Assembly (NCBI GenBank): GCA_001642005.1
Contig: LWCA01000624.1
Span: forward strand, 1 to 21,799
Direction: 5' to 3'
Source of the DNA: Intoshia linei
Lineage: Eukaryota; Orthonectida; Rhopaluridae
DNA: 21,799 bases
Shown: in pieces, positions 1 through 9,330 of the stretch
How the letters are laid out: every line of letters begins with the position of its first letter
How positions within the stretch are numbered: position 1 is the stretch's first letter
The notes under the pieces: model-generated
The model's database searches: none
What the model saw: only the letters and a program-made list of their open reading frames with translations
Told to the model about the DNA's origin: nothing
Made by a program: the position numbers and the translations under genes

Positions 1-2
1 GC

Positions 3-119
3 TCCCAGGTATCTGTAGAACGTTCCTTCAATATTTTAAAAACTATAGATAGTTACAAGAGACCAAAAATGGCAAGGGACTTCTTAGAGGATATTTTATT
101 TTTAAATCTGAATAAATAA
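3..119 (+). pseudogene. hAT transposase C-terminal fragment (dimerisation domain)
   Basis: The frame beginning at base 3 reads through to a TAA at 117-119 and ends the protein with LFLNLNK. It contains the hAT C-terminal dimerisation signature: SQVSVERSFNILK, then R-P-K-M, then the D-I-L-F-L block. This domain holds hAT transposases together as oligomers. Only about 38 residues are inside the window, so the catalytic domain, the zinc finger and the intactness of the gene cannot be judged. It may be the 3' end of a live or dead element reaching in from the left. Non-autonomous elements with hAT-type ends occur further right, so a hAT source is or was present in this genome. Confidence 0.8.
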
Positions 120-639
120 ATTTGATTATAAAGGTCTTTTAGTTATAACTTATTAGCCTTTATTGAATTTTTGAACTTGAGTATTTTGTTGTGCCCATAA
201 TTTCCACCTCTACAAACGAAGCATGAATTTAAGTTTTTGTAAACAAAAATTAACAAAATCATGAAAATAAACTTAAATTTAACTATTTTTTTTTAATTAC
301 TTAATTGATCAACCCACATTCGTTAATGATTTATTTTCAAATTTAGTCATCGGATTGTCATTTTTTTTTAAATTACATCTAATCTATCTGGTATGTTTTT
401 GAATTTGTAAAAAAAATTATAAATGTGATTCCCTACTGTACTTGTATTTACATTCTATATTGATTCAGTGAGAATAAAAAACATTAATTATTAGTTGTCG
501 AAATTATCTAATGGTTGAAAATCTAATTTTTACGTTTTTTTCAAGTGGTACATATAATCTTGATTGTATAAATTATTATAATGGAGAAAGATTGATTGAT
601 TAATAGATAAATTTTTAATGGTATTTATAATTATACAAG
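120..639. other. AT-rich spacer, no gene seen
   Basis: Very AT-rich sequence between the hAT transposase stop and the small membrane-protein gene. It probably includes the 3' end of the hAT element and the short 3' untranslated region of the minus-strand gene. I found no convincing terminal inverted repeat, open frame or RNA gene. Confidence 0.5.
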
Positions 640-837
640 TTATGCATTTTTCTTGGAATTAATAAATTTTTTTCTTTTTTCCTTCTTCTCCAAGCATTTC
701 ATATATTTCCATGTGAGATAGGCAGAAAGAGCCAAGAGCGGCATAGTTATCATTATTATACTAATTAAAAATTCCATTGGCTGTTTCACTGCATAAATAA
801 TTATTCGAACAAATAAATGCTCAAAATATTCAAACAT
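640..837 (-). CDS. SMIM15: SMIM15-like small integral membrane protein
   Basis: Single-exon gene of 65 codons plus stop, from ATG at 837-835 to TAA at 642-640. The protein has a short N-terminal segment, one hydrophobic helix at about residues 24-45, then a lysine-rich tail (KKEKRKKF). Order and spacing match animal small integral membrane protein 15: an aromatic/acidic N-terminus, a K-x-P-x-x-FL entry to the helix, a PLLALSAYLTWK exit and a basic tail. Human SMIM15 is slightly longer (74 residues, from memory). Function is poorly known; the shape suggests a single-pass membrane protein with a cytosolic basic tail. Assignment rests on pattern matching over about 50 residues, so it is likely rather than proven. 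An unrelated one-helix microprotein is the main alternative. Confidence 0.68.
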   Translation of the reverse strand: MFEYFEHLFVRIIIYAVKQPMEFLISIIMITMPLLALSAYLTWKYMKCLEKKEKRKKFINSKKNA

Positions 838-1032
838 TTTAATTTTAATAATAAATTTTAGATACTTTTAAAACTATAGTAATGACAATTTCAAGGCTTT
901 AGTGAAATCCTTTTCTTAAGAAATTTAATTTTATAAAAGATGCGTTGCTAATAAATAATAATAATGTTTGTTTTTAAAATTAACCAATATTTGGAGGGTT
1001 TGTCCATATCGGAATAATTTTTTGGTTGATGC

Positions 1033-1040
1033 CTCTACAA
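1033..1040. repeat. Left target-site duplication of hAT MITE
   Basis: CTCTACAA; the partner at 1302-1309 is CTTTACAA (7/8). Confidence 0.7.
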
Positions 1041-1301
1041 CAGGAGTCGGCAACCTTTTTCGTCTCGTGGGACACTTTAGTTAATGATAATATTATAAGG
1101 GGCCCGTTTTTGAAAATTGACATGATAAATTTCAATTTTAACTGAAGAGAAACGGTTCTAGCATATTCAACAAAATAATATCCAGTGCGATCTGTAAATT
1201 CAGAGTTAAAATGAGCCAATTATGGTAGAATAGTAAATAATTTACATATTTACTCAAAAGACATACAAAATTATTCTATCAGTACTGGTTGCCGACCCCT
1301 G
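1041..1301. mobile_element. hAT-type MITE with 15-bp inverted ends
   Basis: The left end is CAGGAGTCGGCAACC and the right end is the inverse complement of CAGGGGTCGGCAACC, one mismatch in 15. Flanking 8-bp copies are CTCTACAA (1033-1040) and CTTTACAA (1302-1309), matching at 7 of 8. End sequence and 8-bp duplication are diagnostic of the hAT superfamily. At 261 bp it is too short to encode a transposase, so it is non-autonomous. An open frame read across it on the minus strand (980-1219) is not a gene. Confidence 0.85.
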
Positions 1302-1411
1302 CTTTACAATATTAAAAATAGGAAACGTAATGATTTCGTGGAAATCTAAATTTTTGTTTTATTATTAAAAATGCAAGTTTTAATGTATTTAGAAGAATGA
1401 CTTATCTATAA

Positions 1412-1500
1412 CAGGGCTCGACAACCTTTTGCGGGCCACTTTTTTAAATTATACGGTTCCCGCTTTTGAAAATTTACGATACATCTCAATTTTATTAAGT
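1412..1500. mobile_element. Decayed, truncated relative of the 1041-1301 MITE
   Basis: Starts CAGGGCTCGACAACCTTTT and then follows the 1041-1301 element through the shared landmarks GGNCCC/GGTTCCC, TTTTGAAAATT and CTCAATTTTA. Similarity fades after about 1500 and I cannot find the opposite end, so it is probably truncated or badly decayed. The right boundary is approximate. The rest of 1302-1761 shows no gene. Confidence 0.6.
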
Positions 1501-1757
1501 CAAAATGTTTTGAATGACCACTATTCAATTATTTTCAGTAGATTAAAAATATGAAATTGTCGGATTATCAACTTACTATGGATAGCTACCGTGACCGTTA
1601 ACCAGGTCAAACATTTGTATTGCGTTATATAACTTTCCTAAAAATACATAAAACTTAGATTTACACGTCTAAATACATTACAATTAACACCTTTCCATGT
1701 CCTAAATTTCTGTTTCATGTGATTGATGAAATGAATTAAAAAAAAACAATAATAAAA

Positions 1758-1763
1758 TTTATT
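1758..1763 (-). promoter_or_regulatory. Possible poly(A) signal overlapping the PLAA stop codon
   Basis: On the minus strand the stop TAA runs straight into AATAAA, reading TTTTTAATAAA. An AATAAA at the stop codon would give a very short 3' untranslated region, in keeping with the compact gene. In DNA this AT-rich the hexamer can arise by chance. Confidence 0.3.
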
Positions 1764-4532
1764 AAAAATTGGAAAATGTATCGAGTAAAACAAATTTGGC
1801 TGATTCGAGTTTTTCAGATGTGGTACATTTCATGTTCTGAATGTGATACAAAATATCACCTTTTCGGCGAATCAATTCTATAACACTAGCTTTGGAAATA
1901 ACTCCCAGTGTACAAACTACGATATAGACACTTTCAGAGTCTTCAAAAAGTGTTAAAAATTCTAGACAAATCTGTACAACTTCATTCAATAGGGCAAAGA
2001 CATTTGTTTTAACGAGCAAAATAGCATAATTAAGTGCAAAACTTGCAATAGCAATAGCAATAAACTTGTCAGGAATTTGGGCTGCAACCCTGATCATTTC
2101 TATATTTAGGTTAATTTCTTGAATTAAAATATCCCTATAAATTTCGTTAGAGAACATATTAATAAATATCCTAAGAGCCGTTAGACGAATATTCACATTA
2201 GAGTCAGAACAAACAATTCTTCTTACTTTTTCTTTATCAAAATTTGATTTAAATACGTCCTTGATAATCATCAACCGTAATAAATCCAAGCTGGGCAACT
2301 GGAAACCTAATTTAAAATGTTAGGACAACAACGTTATCAATACAAGTGGGCCAATTTAAACATTTTTCAAACAGTTTGCAGTTTTCACCAAAATAGGTAT
2401 AATCATTAGTTTGTAGAGTTTTGTTTAAAATTTCCAAGTCTTCATGACATAATTGTAAATCTTGACATCCTTGAGTTTCTCCAACATTTTTGTTCATTTC
2501 ACAAAATTTACCTAAACGTAGATATTAATTTATAACTGACCAATTACCGTAAAGTTTCATAATGTCTGTTTTCTTAAATGAAATGTAATTGTAAATACTA
2601 AAATGCGTAGTATCTAAAATATGTTTCAAATATTCTAAAATGCGAAACTTGTATCATGACCTAACATAGACTCTCCCGTAGAAACACTCATTTCTGTTAT
2701 GGCGGAATCGATTGATATTTCTAACCAGAAAACATGTAAAAATTAAATAAAAATTCAAACATTTTCAAATAAACCTCCTTCGTTAGTATTTTTCTCTATG
2801 AAAGAAACAACGTCTTCAATCATATCTAAACCAATACTGTGTTTTGTTAAAAACTTTTGAGCCACTTCTCTAGGGTCGTCACCTCTATTGTACGGTAATT
2901 TCATTATACTTCTGTCAGAGGATAAACTCACATCAAAAACATAATCATACGCCTACATTAAATTAGATAATTTGTATATATAATCTTACCACTCCGTCCA
3001 AAATTTGTTTTTTATCTGTGGGTCGTCCGGATGCGCCATTATATGATCCCATTAAATTCCATAATTTGTCGGCAGCTGACCATTGATATACTAAAGGTCC
3101 TTCAGGTGTGTTAATCAAAACATTTTGTTTATCGGACGTTCCGTCTAAAAATATATTATATTTTTGTACCTAAAGACCTTTTAAAACCTTTCGAGAGAAC
3201 ATCGTTGGATCGTATATATTTGGACATGTCAGGTTGAACATCTGGTGCGGTTGCCTGTCCAGCCTTTTTACCCAGTTGAATCCTGGTACAAATCTTACGC
3301 CAGTCTGATTTGATTTTATAGTGCATGATACTGCCATTACTAAAAAGAAATAAATTTCCAATAAAATAAAACCAACCTTGTTCCAACAAGAATATCGTTG
3401 TCTGACGAAATGTTGACACACCATACACTAACATCCTCTGAAACAATTACATCACCTAATTTAGTATGATAGTCCCAAATGCAAAGTTTTCCATCTTCTC
3501 CGGCGCTAACAAATTTGACTAAATTGGTTTCACTGGGATATTTGTGCGAATATTGTGAAATGTAGTGAATAATATTTTTAGATGCAATTCTTCTCAAAAC
3601 ATAAGACCTGGTGGCTTCCTTTGTTTTAATTTTTACATACAAATCTGCCAATCGTTCAACCTTTTCATTTAACTCTACATCAGTTTCTGGATTCTCATTG
3701 TAAATTGCTTTAAAATTGAGTTTTTCTGCCTGCGGCGATTTCAAGTGTTTATCAACGTCACTAAAGTCCACAAGACTAACATCATAAATAAAGGTTTTGT
3801 GTCCAATCAAGACATTTTCGCATTTCAATGTTAGTAAATTCCAAAGTCGAATTGTTCCATCATTTGATGATGATAAAAACGCACTAGAGTCCAAATACTG
3901 TAACGATCGTATACAATCTTTATGCCCAGAAAAAATAAGAAGACAGCTACTATTAAACCACACTCTTATGGTTTTATCCGCAGATCCTGTAAGAAATTCA
4001 ACAGGAGATTTAATACAAACTGCCCAGACTGCCATTGAATGGCCTAAGTTATATCATAAAAAACAAATCATTGATATTACCTTTTAAATCGAATAGCTTT
4101 TCATTTTTATTCCATACACATGCGGTTGTATCCCAAGAAGCCGATATGACTATATTTTTTTTGTAATTCAAGCGACACAAATTCATCGTATGCGCTTGTA
4201 TTTTGTATAATTCGGTAGTATCGTAATTTTCTTCAACTTTATAGATCCACATTAATCCATCCAAATTTCCTATATATACACACTTTTCATCCGTTAAAAT
4301 TGCGGAATTTAAAAATTTTTTATTTTGGAGAATTATATGGTGAAAAATAAATTGTCCAGATTCACTAAAATTTAATATATTATTTATTTACTTACAATTA
4401 CTCTTTAATCCATAGTATCGCAGTTCCATCTCTAGAAGCAGAAATTACAACTGAACTAATATTACTGTTTGAACACAAGGATTTTACGTCAGACGTATGT
4501 ACTTTTAAAGTACTCAATAAATTAAGCGCCAT
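1762..4532 (-). CDS. PLAA: PLAA / Doa1 / Ufd3: WD40-PFU-PUL ubiquitin-binding protein
   Basis: Ubiquitin-binding cofactor of the p97/VCP ATPase in ubiquitin homeostasis and membrane-protein sorting. Ten coding exons on the minus strand: 4532-4402, 4364-4081, 4043-3377, 3339-3188, 3144-2990, 2952-2775, 2720-2661, 2613-2548, 2511-2330 and 2298-1762. All junctions keep frame and give 803 residues, near human PLAA (795, from memory). Residues about 1-370 form seven WD repeats (SASRDGTAILW, SGHKD, GTIRLW). The PFU ubiquitin-binding domain follows (QWSAADKLWNLMG, AYDYVFDV, KLPYNRGDDP), then the p97-binding armadillo-like PUL domain from about residue 543 (SLDLLRL, LTALRIFINMF, ASFALNYA). Introns are 31-54 nt. 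The 2614-2660 and 2299-2329 introns have alternative splice choices. WD repeat 6 carries an extra segment of about 70 residues. Start chosen at the first ATG leading into WD repeat 1. Confidence 0.92.
3553..3768 (-). other. About 70-residue insertion inside WD repeat 6 of PLAA
   Basis: In PLAA proteins the sixth WD repeat runs directly from the G-H-x-x-x-I-Y strand to the A-E-D-x-x-L-x-I-W strand. Here GHKTFIYDVSLVDF and FVSAGEDGKLCIW are separated by a charged, mostly helical-looking segment at about residues 231-302 (for example NEKVERLADLYVKIKTKEA and VLRRIASKNIIHYISQ). There is no stop, no frameshift and no GT-AG intron that would remove it cleanly, so it is probably translated. Its origin is unrecognised. 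Confidence 0.65.
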
Positions 4533-4618
4533 TCTATATTATCGTTTATAATTTAAACATTTGTATCTATGCAAACTATTTTATTTTCTAATTATCGTAG
4601 ATATAATATTTGTTTGCA
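4533..4618. promoter_or_regulatory. Shared 86-bp divergent promoter of PLAA and WDR18
   Basis: Only 86 bp separate the two start codons, which point away from each other, so both 5' untranslated regions and a promoter must fit here or overlap the coding exons. The stretch contains a 7-bp inverted repeat, TGCAAAC (4570-4576) and GTTTGCA (4612-4618), the second copy ending right at the WDR18 ATG. It also holds two copies of TTATCGT. No TATA box is convincing because the whole stretch is AT-rich. Confidence 0.6.
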
Positions 4619-7600
4619 ATGGATATCGCTTTACAAGAGGTTTATTTATATTACTTTCAAGTTACATATTTATTTTAGGTTTTTATAGTATCATTTAAAA
4701 AAGATGTTGATAATTACATAAACATTTACACTAATGACGGGAACCTTGTCAAGAGTATTAAATGTCAAACTGCAAAATATGGAAACATTTTGAAAAATAC
4801 TCTTGTTTTAATAAATGACGATTTTCTTTTGTATTCATCTGAATCAAAAAATGTTTTTACTTCCATTGTTTATAGAAACAAGGTATGTTGTTTATCGCCT
4901 GCCTGTAGAGAGAATACTGTACTTGTATATTAGATGGGTTCCACGTGAAGAAAGTAAAAAAATTCCCATCAAAAAGTTTGAGAACGTGCTCACTAAATTT
5001 GAGATTAGTGGCCATTTGTGGAAATATTTTTTATTTTGAATTGTTAATTATATTCGGATGGTATCTCAAGACAGCTTACATGAAATAACCATTTTATTTA
5101 ATGAATATAGAACAATCTATTATCAAGATTTGGGGTGGAAAAGTGTTATGAACATTTGAAACTATCAAATTGTTCAAATTATCTGATTGGAGTTCATGAA
5201 AATAGCTTCTATGTTTGGAATATTCATTCAGGTCAACTGTGTGCTAATGTTTCTGATCATTTGCAAAAAATAAATTGCATCCTTTTTTCTTATAATGGTG
5301 GAGTTTTATGTACCACTTCCCATGATACAAATATTTTTGCATACGACTTCTATAAGTATACTTATTTAGTTTTTATTTGTTTATTATATAATGCATTTAG
5401 TCTTGTCAGTTCCAAGTTAAATTCAAAAATTCATACTTTCTCAGGTCACTCTTTAGCTGTCACAGATTTAATTACAAATGAACGGAAGCAAGATTATATT
5501 TATAGTTGTTCTTTGGATTGTTCTGTAAAGGTACATTTATTTATATTTGTCTAGGACTTTCTCAAATGGTGCACCCAGAAAATTTTATGTCTGCTCAGCG
5601 AATAATTAAATTTAGAATTTAAAAATTTAGAAAAAAGTACTTTAATATTTATTTTTTTTTACTTCGAAACTATTTTATTAAAACAAAAAATTTGAAATAA
5701 TTAATGATCCTACAATTAAAAAAAAGATTATTCTGATAGAGCTTATTCCATTTGATATAAATACAAAATTTCAATCCCAAAAGTCTATGCATTCCCAGTG
5801 AAAAATAATTTTTAATATATTATCAATCAATATTTTTCTAATGTTGGATTAAAACAGCGGTTCTCAAATTGGGTACTGGTACCCCCTAGGGGTACCATAA
5901 ATTATTTTGGGGTACCAGTTCGTCTTAACCTATGACTCACATTTATGACACTTTATGATTCATAAATTATAAATATTTTTTAAAATTTCATAATACGTTT
6001 ATGTATCAATTTTTGATGAAGTAGAGTTTAATTAACTATTTATTTTATTTGATTTTTTTTAATTCACGTGGTATCATAGTTACAATACATATAAATTATT
6101 ATGGGGTACCAAATTATTTTTTTTTAGTTTAGGGGTACCAACCGCGAAGTATGTTGAGAACCGCTGGATTAAAATTTAAAATGAAAAAGTAAAATAATCA
6201 TCCTACAATTTCAAAAAAAATGTGAATTGAAATTCTACACATTTCCAATAAACAAATATAGATGAAAATCTATATAATTCATTCCTTCCGACTTTTTTAT
6301 ATTGCCACGCAATTTTTGATTTTCAAAATATTTCGTTTAAAATTTAAATTAAAACTACGACAACGAATTACTAAAAGTAATACAACTTTGTTATGATCAT
6401 TTTTATATATTACAATTCTTTGTATTGCTAAAATTCACCTGAAATGTGTTTATAAAGTGCGAATTCCGTTAATTATTGATACAAAATGATATTTTTTACT
6501 CATTGAAAGCAAATACGAATATACACGTTTATTAACATTCTTTGTTATGGAATTTAAGCTATTTATGACAATTTATAGGATTGTACTATTTTTATTTATT
6601 TATAAGTTTATACAGCATATTCTGTCTAATAAATTATTAGAATTGAGATAACAATTGTTTTTAAAATTCTTTACACAAATATTAAAACAAAATACAGTGC
6701 AACCTGTCGATAGGGAACATTAGATATATGGAACATGCTAATATAAGCCATAAAATACATTTAATTATTTATTTTAACATTTTATAAATGCTTATTACAG
6801 TGTGCAAAATAAAGATAAGCCCAACATTTTTTTTGTTAATAATTGTGATTGAAAGGTGAAATTTTCATACTAAGATACACAAACGAAGCGACACTTGATG
6901 ATATATCTATTATAATTATATATCTTTTTTCAACAAAAAGTTATTACAAAAAATATATATATACATAATAAGCGAAATAAACAAGTACAATGAATAAAAA
7001 TAATGTAGTATATCCATTTACACATTTAATAGTGTGTTTTTTCTCCTTTATATTGTACATAAAGACATCTATTTTTCATAAACGTTATTAATTTTTGTAA
7101 AAGATTTTGATCAATTTTATTTCATTCTAATATAATCAATTTTATTAGTTCCTCAGTATTGCTAAATTGCCCCCCATTTTTGTAAACAGACATAGCCAAA
7201 ATTCCTCAAAGGTTTTCAATTGGATTTAAGTCTGGTGACTTTGATGGCCAATCAATTACATCAATAGAATTATCTTGAAACCATATTTTTACCAACTTTG
7301 AAGTATGGATTGAAGCATTGTCTTGTTGGAAAAAGAAATCTGTACCATATTGTAAATGTGCAAATGGAACTAAATTTTCTGATAATGTATTAATATAATT
7401 TTCAGAATTTTGGTTTTTTTTAAATTTACCAATTTTGATTTTCCTTTATGACAAAAGGCTCCGATACTATAACCGATCCGGAATTTAGATATTTAAATTA
7501 ATTAATAATAATTTTATTGTGTGTGACTTACGTTCATCTCGTTATATTTTTATATTCTTCATTTTTATCTATCATATTTAATGAACTATTAATAAAAAAC

Positions 7601-9330
7601 TGTTGGGATTATATTTAGTTCGCGCACTGTAGATGAATAAAATTATATTTGCACATCATTTCTAAATTTTTAAGTTATATTTTGAAATTTTAATTATAGT
7701 ATTGATAGAGAACAGTGAAGAAAGAATTTCGACTTTTTTTAAATTTTCGATATATTTTCGCTTTTTCATTAGTGAACATTAATAATTTAAATACAAGTAG
7801 AAAAAGACTTACTTTCAAAGAAAAAAAAGAAATTTTAGAGTTCATTGATACTCATGTGTATTGCAGCCAGAGAGATTTAGCTAAACTTGTAAAATCTCTG
7901 TTGGTACCATAAATAAAATTTTGCTTTATTAGGGTCTCAAAGCTGCAAATAAACTAATTTGATCAACTTTAAATAATAATTTGTTATTTATCACCGAATA
8001 GTGAACAGTCCCAAAAATGAGTTCATATTCTTCCCTATTTACAGTTCACCCTATAGATGGAATAATTCACTTCAAATTAAAAGTTAATATGATATGAAGG
8101 TCCACGTGAAATAAGTTTGGGAATCACTCCTTTAAAGGATTGATAATAGTCAATATAGCATTTTTAAGTTAGATTTTCCTATTGAATTTATTTTTTTGGT
8201 AGAATAAAAATGTGCCCTCGGCAGAGCTAGATGCTGTTTGTACGTAGTACATACAGTCAACTAGTAGCATAATATACTTGTTTTCAAACTAAATGTAATG
8301 TTCAATTTATACAAAATCTTGATAGGATCTGTTTTTTGCAAACATTTAATAATATTAGGTAATCAAATTGTAATTAGTTAGATTGTATAGTTTAACAAAT
8401 CAAATGTTATGTTATATTTTATAAATTACGAAGTAGTTATCCAACACTGAAAAACAATAAACTAATACATTTAATGTACTTAATGAATATTATGTAGTTT
8501 ATTAGATACATTATTAGATTACATTTTACTGTTTAGATATGGTCTATTGCCAACAAATCATTAATTAGAACAATACACTTTGATTATCCATTATTAAATG
8601 TAAAAATCGATTGGTGTGAAAGTGTTTTATTTGTGTCTATGTCAAATGCTCAAATATCAAAAATTTTTCTTAAAAACTATGTATTTACACAAATCAATCT
8701 GTCTAATAATTTTTAGTCTGATTTAAGTGATGAAAATACAATTGTACTGTCTGGGCACAGGTAATTTATTTTTAAAATTTAACTGGAATTTAATGTACTC
8801 ATGAAATGTAGCACTCCTGCTTACCATATGATGTTGAATGCTGATTGTTCGCTTCTATACAGTATAAGTAAAGAAGGTCTATTTTTATGGGATGTCAAGT
8901 CAAATACTTGTATTCGCAAATTGAATCAAAGTGGTTAGAAACTTATTATTTTATGAAATTAATATGATGACATTAAGAACGGATAACTTAATAGTATTAT
9001 ATTTGTTCGGTGTGAAAATACTGTTGATGAAATAATAATGTAATGCCGAAAACTTGCGTCTGATATTATAATTAGTTATTCTATTTTATAATCAATTAAT
9101 TTAAGGTATTCCAACCAATATGATCAAGGGTATACTGAAAAACTCTTTCTATAAAGATGGTGGACCAATTTGGAAACTAAAATATTTTGAAAAATCCTTT
9201 GATGAAATTGAACCAGAAAACATTGAATGTATCTCGAAATACCCTCTTACTGTAATTTTTTATTTTAATTTATAATTTTTTATACATTTATTTATAGATT
9301 TCCGAAATTTTGGATACAGATGTGTTTTAA
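4619..9330 (+). CDS. WDR18: WDR18 / Ipi3-like WD40 protein
   Basis: WDR18 (yeast Ipi3) works with the PELP1/TEX10 (Rix1) complex in nucleolar 60S ribosome maturation. Nine exons: 4619-4639, 4679-4882, 5111-5355, 5401-5530, 8537-8680, 8717-8760, 8812-8933, 9106-9251 and 9298-9330. All junctions keep frame, giving 362 residues. WD repeats are visible at about residues 76-112 (YLIGVHENSFYVWN), 125-157, 171-204 (FSGHSLAVTDL, YSCSLDCSVKIWS), 222-245 and 258-291 (LSGHS, GLFLWDVKSNTCIRKL). The last block matches the WDR18 motif RLWDVQSKQCIRT, and the spacing of SKNVFTS to NNLLSRFG matches the family once the 228-nt intron is removed. Intron 4 is 3,006 nt and full of transposon remnants. The C-terminus is about 70 residues shorter than human WDR18 and lacks its coiled-coil tail. 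Ipi3 identity is likely; another WD40 protein is possible. Confidence 0.8.
4883..5110 (+). other. 228-nt intron 2 of WDR18
   Basis: Begins GTATGT and ends ATATAG. Removing it joins VYRNK to NNLLSRFG in phase 0, with the length expected for the family. An open frame through it (4815-5039) has no similarity to WDR18. AAGTTTGAGAACGTGCTCAC near 4974 vaguely resembles a hAT element end, but no partner was found. Confidence 0.7.
5847..5854. repeat. Left target-site duplication GATTAAAA
   Basis: Exact 8-bp copy of 6167-6174, flanking the 5855-6166 MITE. Confidence 0.9.
5855..6166. mobile_element. hAT-type MITE, 312 bp, perfect 8-bp target duplication
   Basis: Perfect 13-bp terminal inverted repeat CAGCGGTTCTCAA / TTGAGAACCGCTG, a classic hAT end. 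GATTAAAA is duplicated exactly at 5847-5854 and 6167-6174. The interior has no coding capacity but carries five GGTACC motifs clustered toward both ends, mostly as GGGGTACCA, like the subterminal transposase-binding repeats of hAT elements. The intact duplication suggests a fairly recent insertion. Confidence 0.95.
6167..6174. repeat. Right target-site duplication GATTAAAA
   Basis: Exact 8-bp copy of 5847-5854. Confidence 0.9.
6695..6797 (+). mobile_element. Possible pogo/Tigger-like left end
   Basis: After a TA dinucleotide the sequence reads CAGTGCAACCTGTCGATAGG followed by GAAC, which resembles pogo/Tigger terminal repeats (CAGT...ACC...TCGATA...GAAC). The matching right end was not found. 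The adjacent Tc1-like element may have inserted just inside this end, separating it from the HTH-coding remnant at 7715-7912. Evidence is motif resemblance only. Confidence 0.4.
6798..7629 (-). mobile_element. Tc1-like element, 832 bp, internally deleted
   Basis: The left end CAGTGTGCAAAATAAAGATA and the inverse complement of the right end, CAGTGCGCGAACTAAATATA, continue into a shared CCCAACA; 24 of the first 29 positions match. TA dinucleotides flank both sides (6796-6797, 7630-7631), as for Tc1/mariner insertion. The element carries a broken transposase on the minus strand. Full-length Tc1 elements are roughly twice this size, so the 5' half of the gene has been lost. Confidence 0.85.
7122..7490 (-). 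pseudogene. Broken Tc1 transposase, DD34E catalytic half
   Basis: The minus strand encodes the C-terminal half of a Tc1 transposase. Visible motifs are FFFQQDNASIHTSKLVK with the second catalytic Asp, then DWPSKSPDLNPIENL with the catalytic Glu. I count 34 residues between that Asp and Glu, the Tc1 DD34E signature. It is inactive: the conserved Trp after PIENL is a TGA stop, and a frameshift in an A run near 7415 separates GAFCHKGKSKLVNL from NSENYINTLSENLVPF. The N-terminal DNA-binding domain and first catalytic Asp are missing. It ends at TGA 7122-7124. Confidence 0.9.
7715..7912 (+). pseudogene. HTH fragment of a pogo/Tigger or CENP-B-type transposase
   Basis: A 65-codon open frame whose second half, RKRLTFKEKKEILEFID followed by SQRDLAKL, matches the start of CENP-B/pogo/Tigger helix-turn-helix domains (basic lead-in, L-T-x-x-E-K, then S-Q-x-x-L-A). 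It stops after SLLVP before the second helix-turn-helix and the catalytic DDE domain, so it is only a remnant. It lies just right of the Tc1-like element, consistent with a pogo-like element split by that insertion. It should not be read as a WDR18 exon. Confidence 0.55.

Larger units (their letters stand above)
5531..8536 (+). other. 3.0-kb intron 4 of WDR18, filled with transposon remnants
   Basis: The donor follows CTGTAAAG at 5530 and the acceptor GTTTAG ends at 8536, joining CSVK to IWS in the middle of a WD repeat, in phase 0. It is far longer than its neighbours (36-228 nt). Inside lie a hAT MITE (5855-6166), a Tc1-like element (6798-7629) and flanking pogo/Tigger-like pieces (from 6695 and 7715-7912). 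The stretches 5531-5846, 6175-6690 and 7920-8536 show nothing else I can identify. Confidence 0.8.

Noticed and set aside
980-1219. 79-codon open frame on the minus strand
   Set aside because: It overlaps the hAT MITE across its left end and has no recognisable domain; it is a chance frame.
2635-2660. A 26-nt intron in PLAA (GTCATG to TTTTAG)
   Set aside because: A longer choice ending at 2614 (47 nt) keeps the same frame, is closer to neighbouring intron sizes and leads directly into the family motif T-H-F-x-I-x-x-Y-I-S-F.
3797-4087. Plus-strand frame opposite the PLAA WD repeats
   Set aside because: Antisense shadow of well-supported PLAA coding sequence.
4815-5039. 74-codon open frame on the plus strand
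   Set aside because: It overlaps WDR18 exon 2 in another frame and runs into the 228-nt intron. Skipping it restores the expected WDR18 spacing.
8090-8140. Possible hAT end (AAGTTTGGGAATCACT) in WDR18 intron 4
   Set aside because: It looks like a hAT terminus, but no opposite end or 8-bp duplication could be found.
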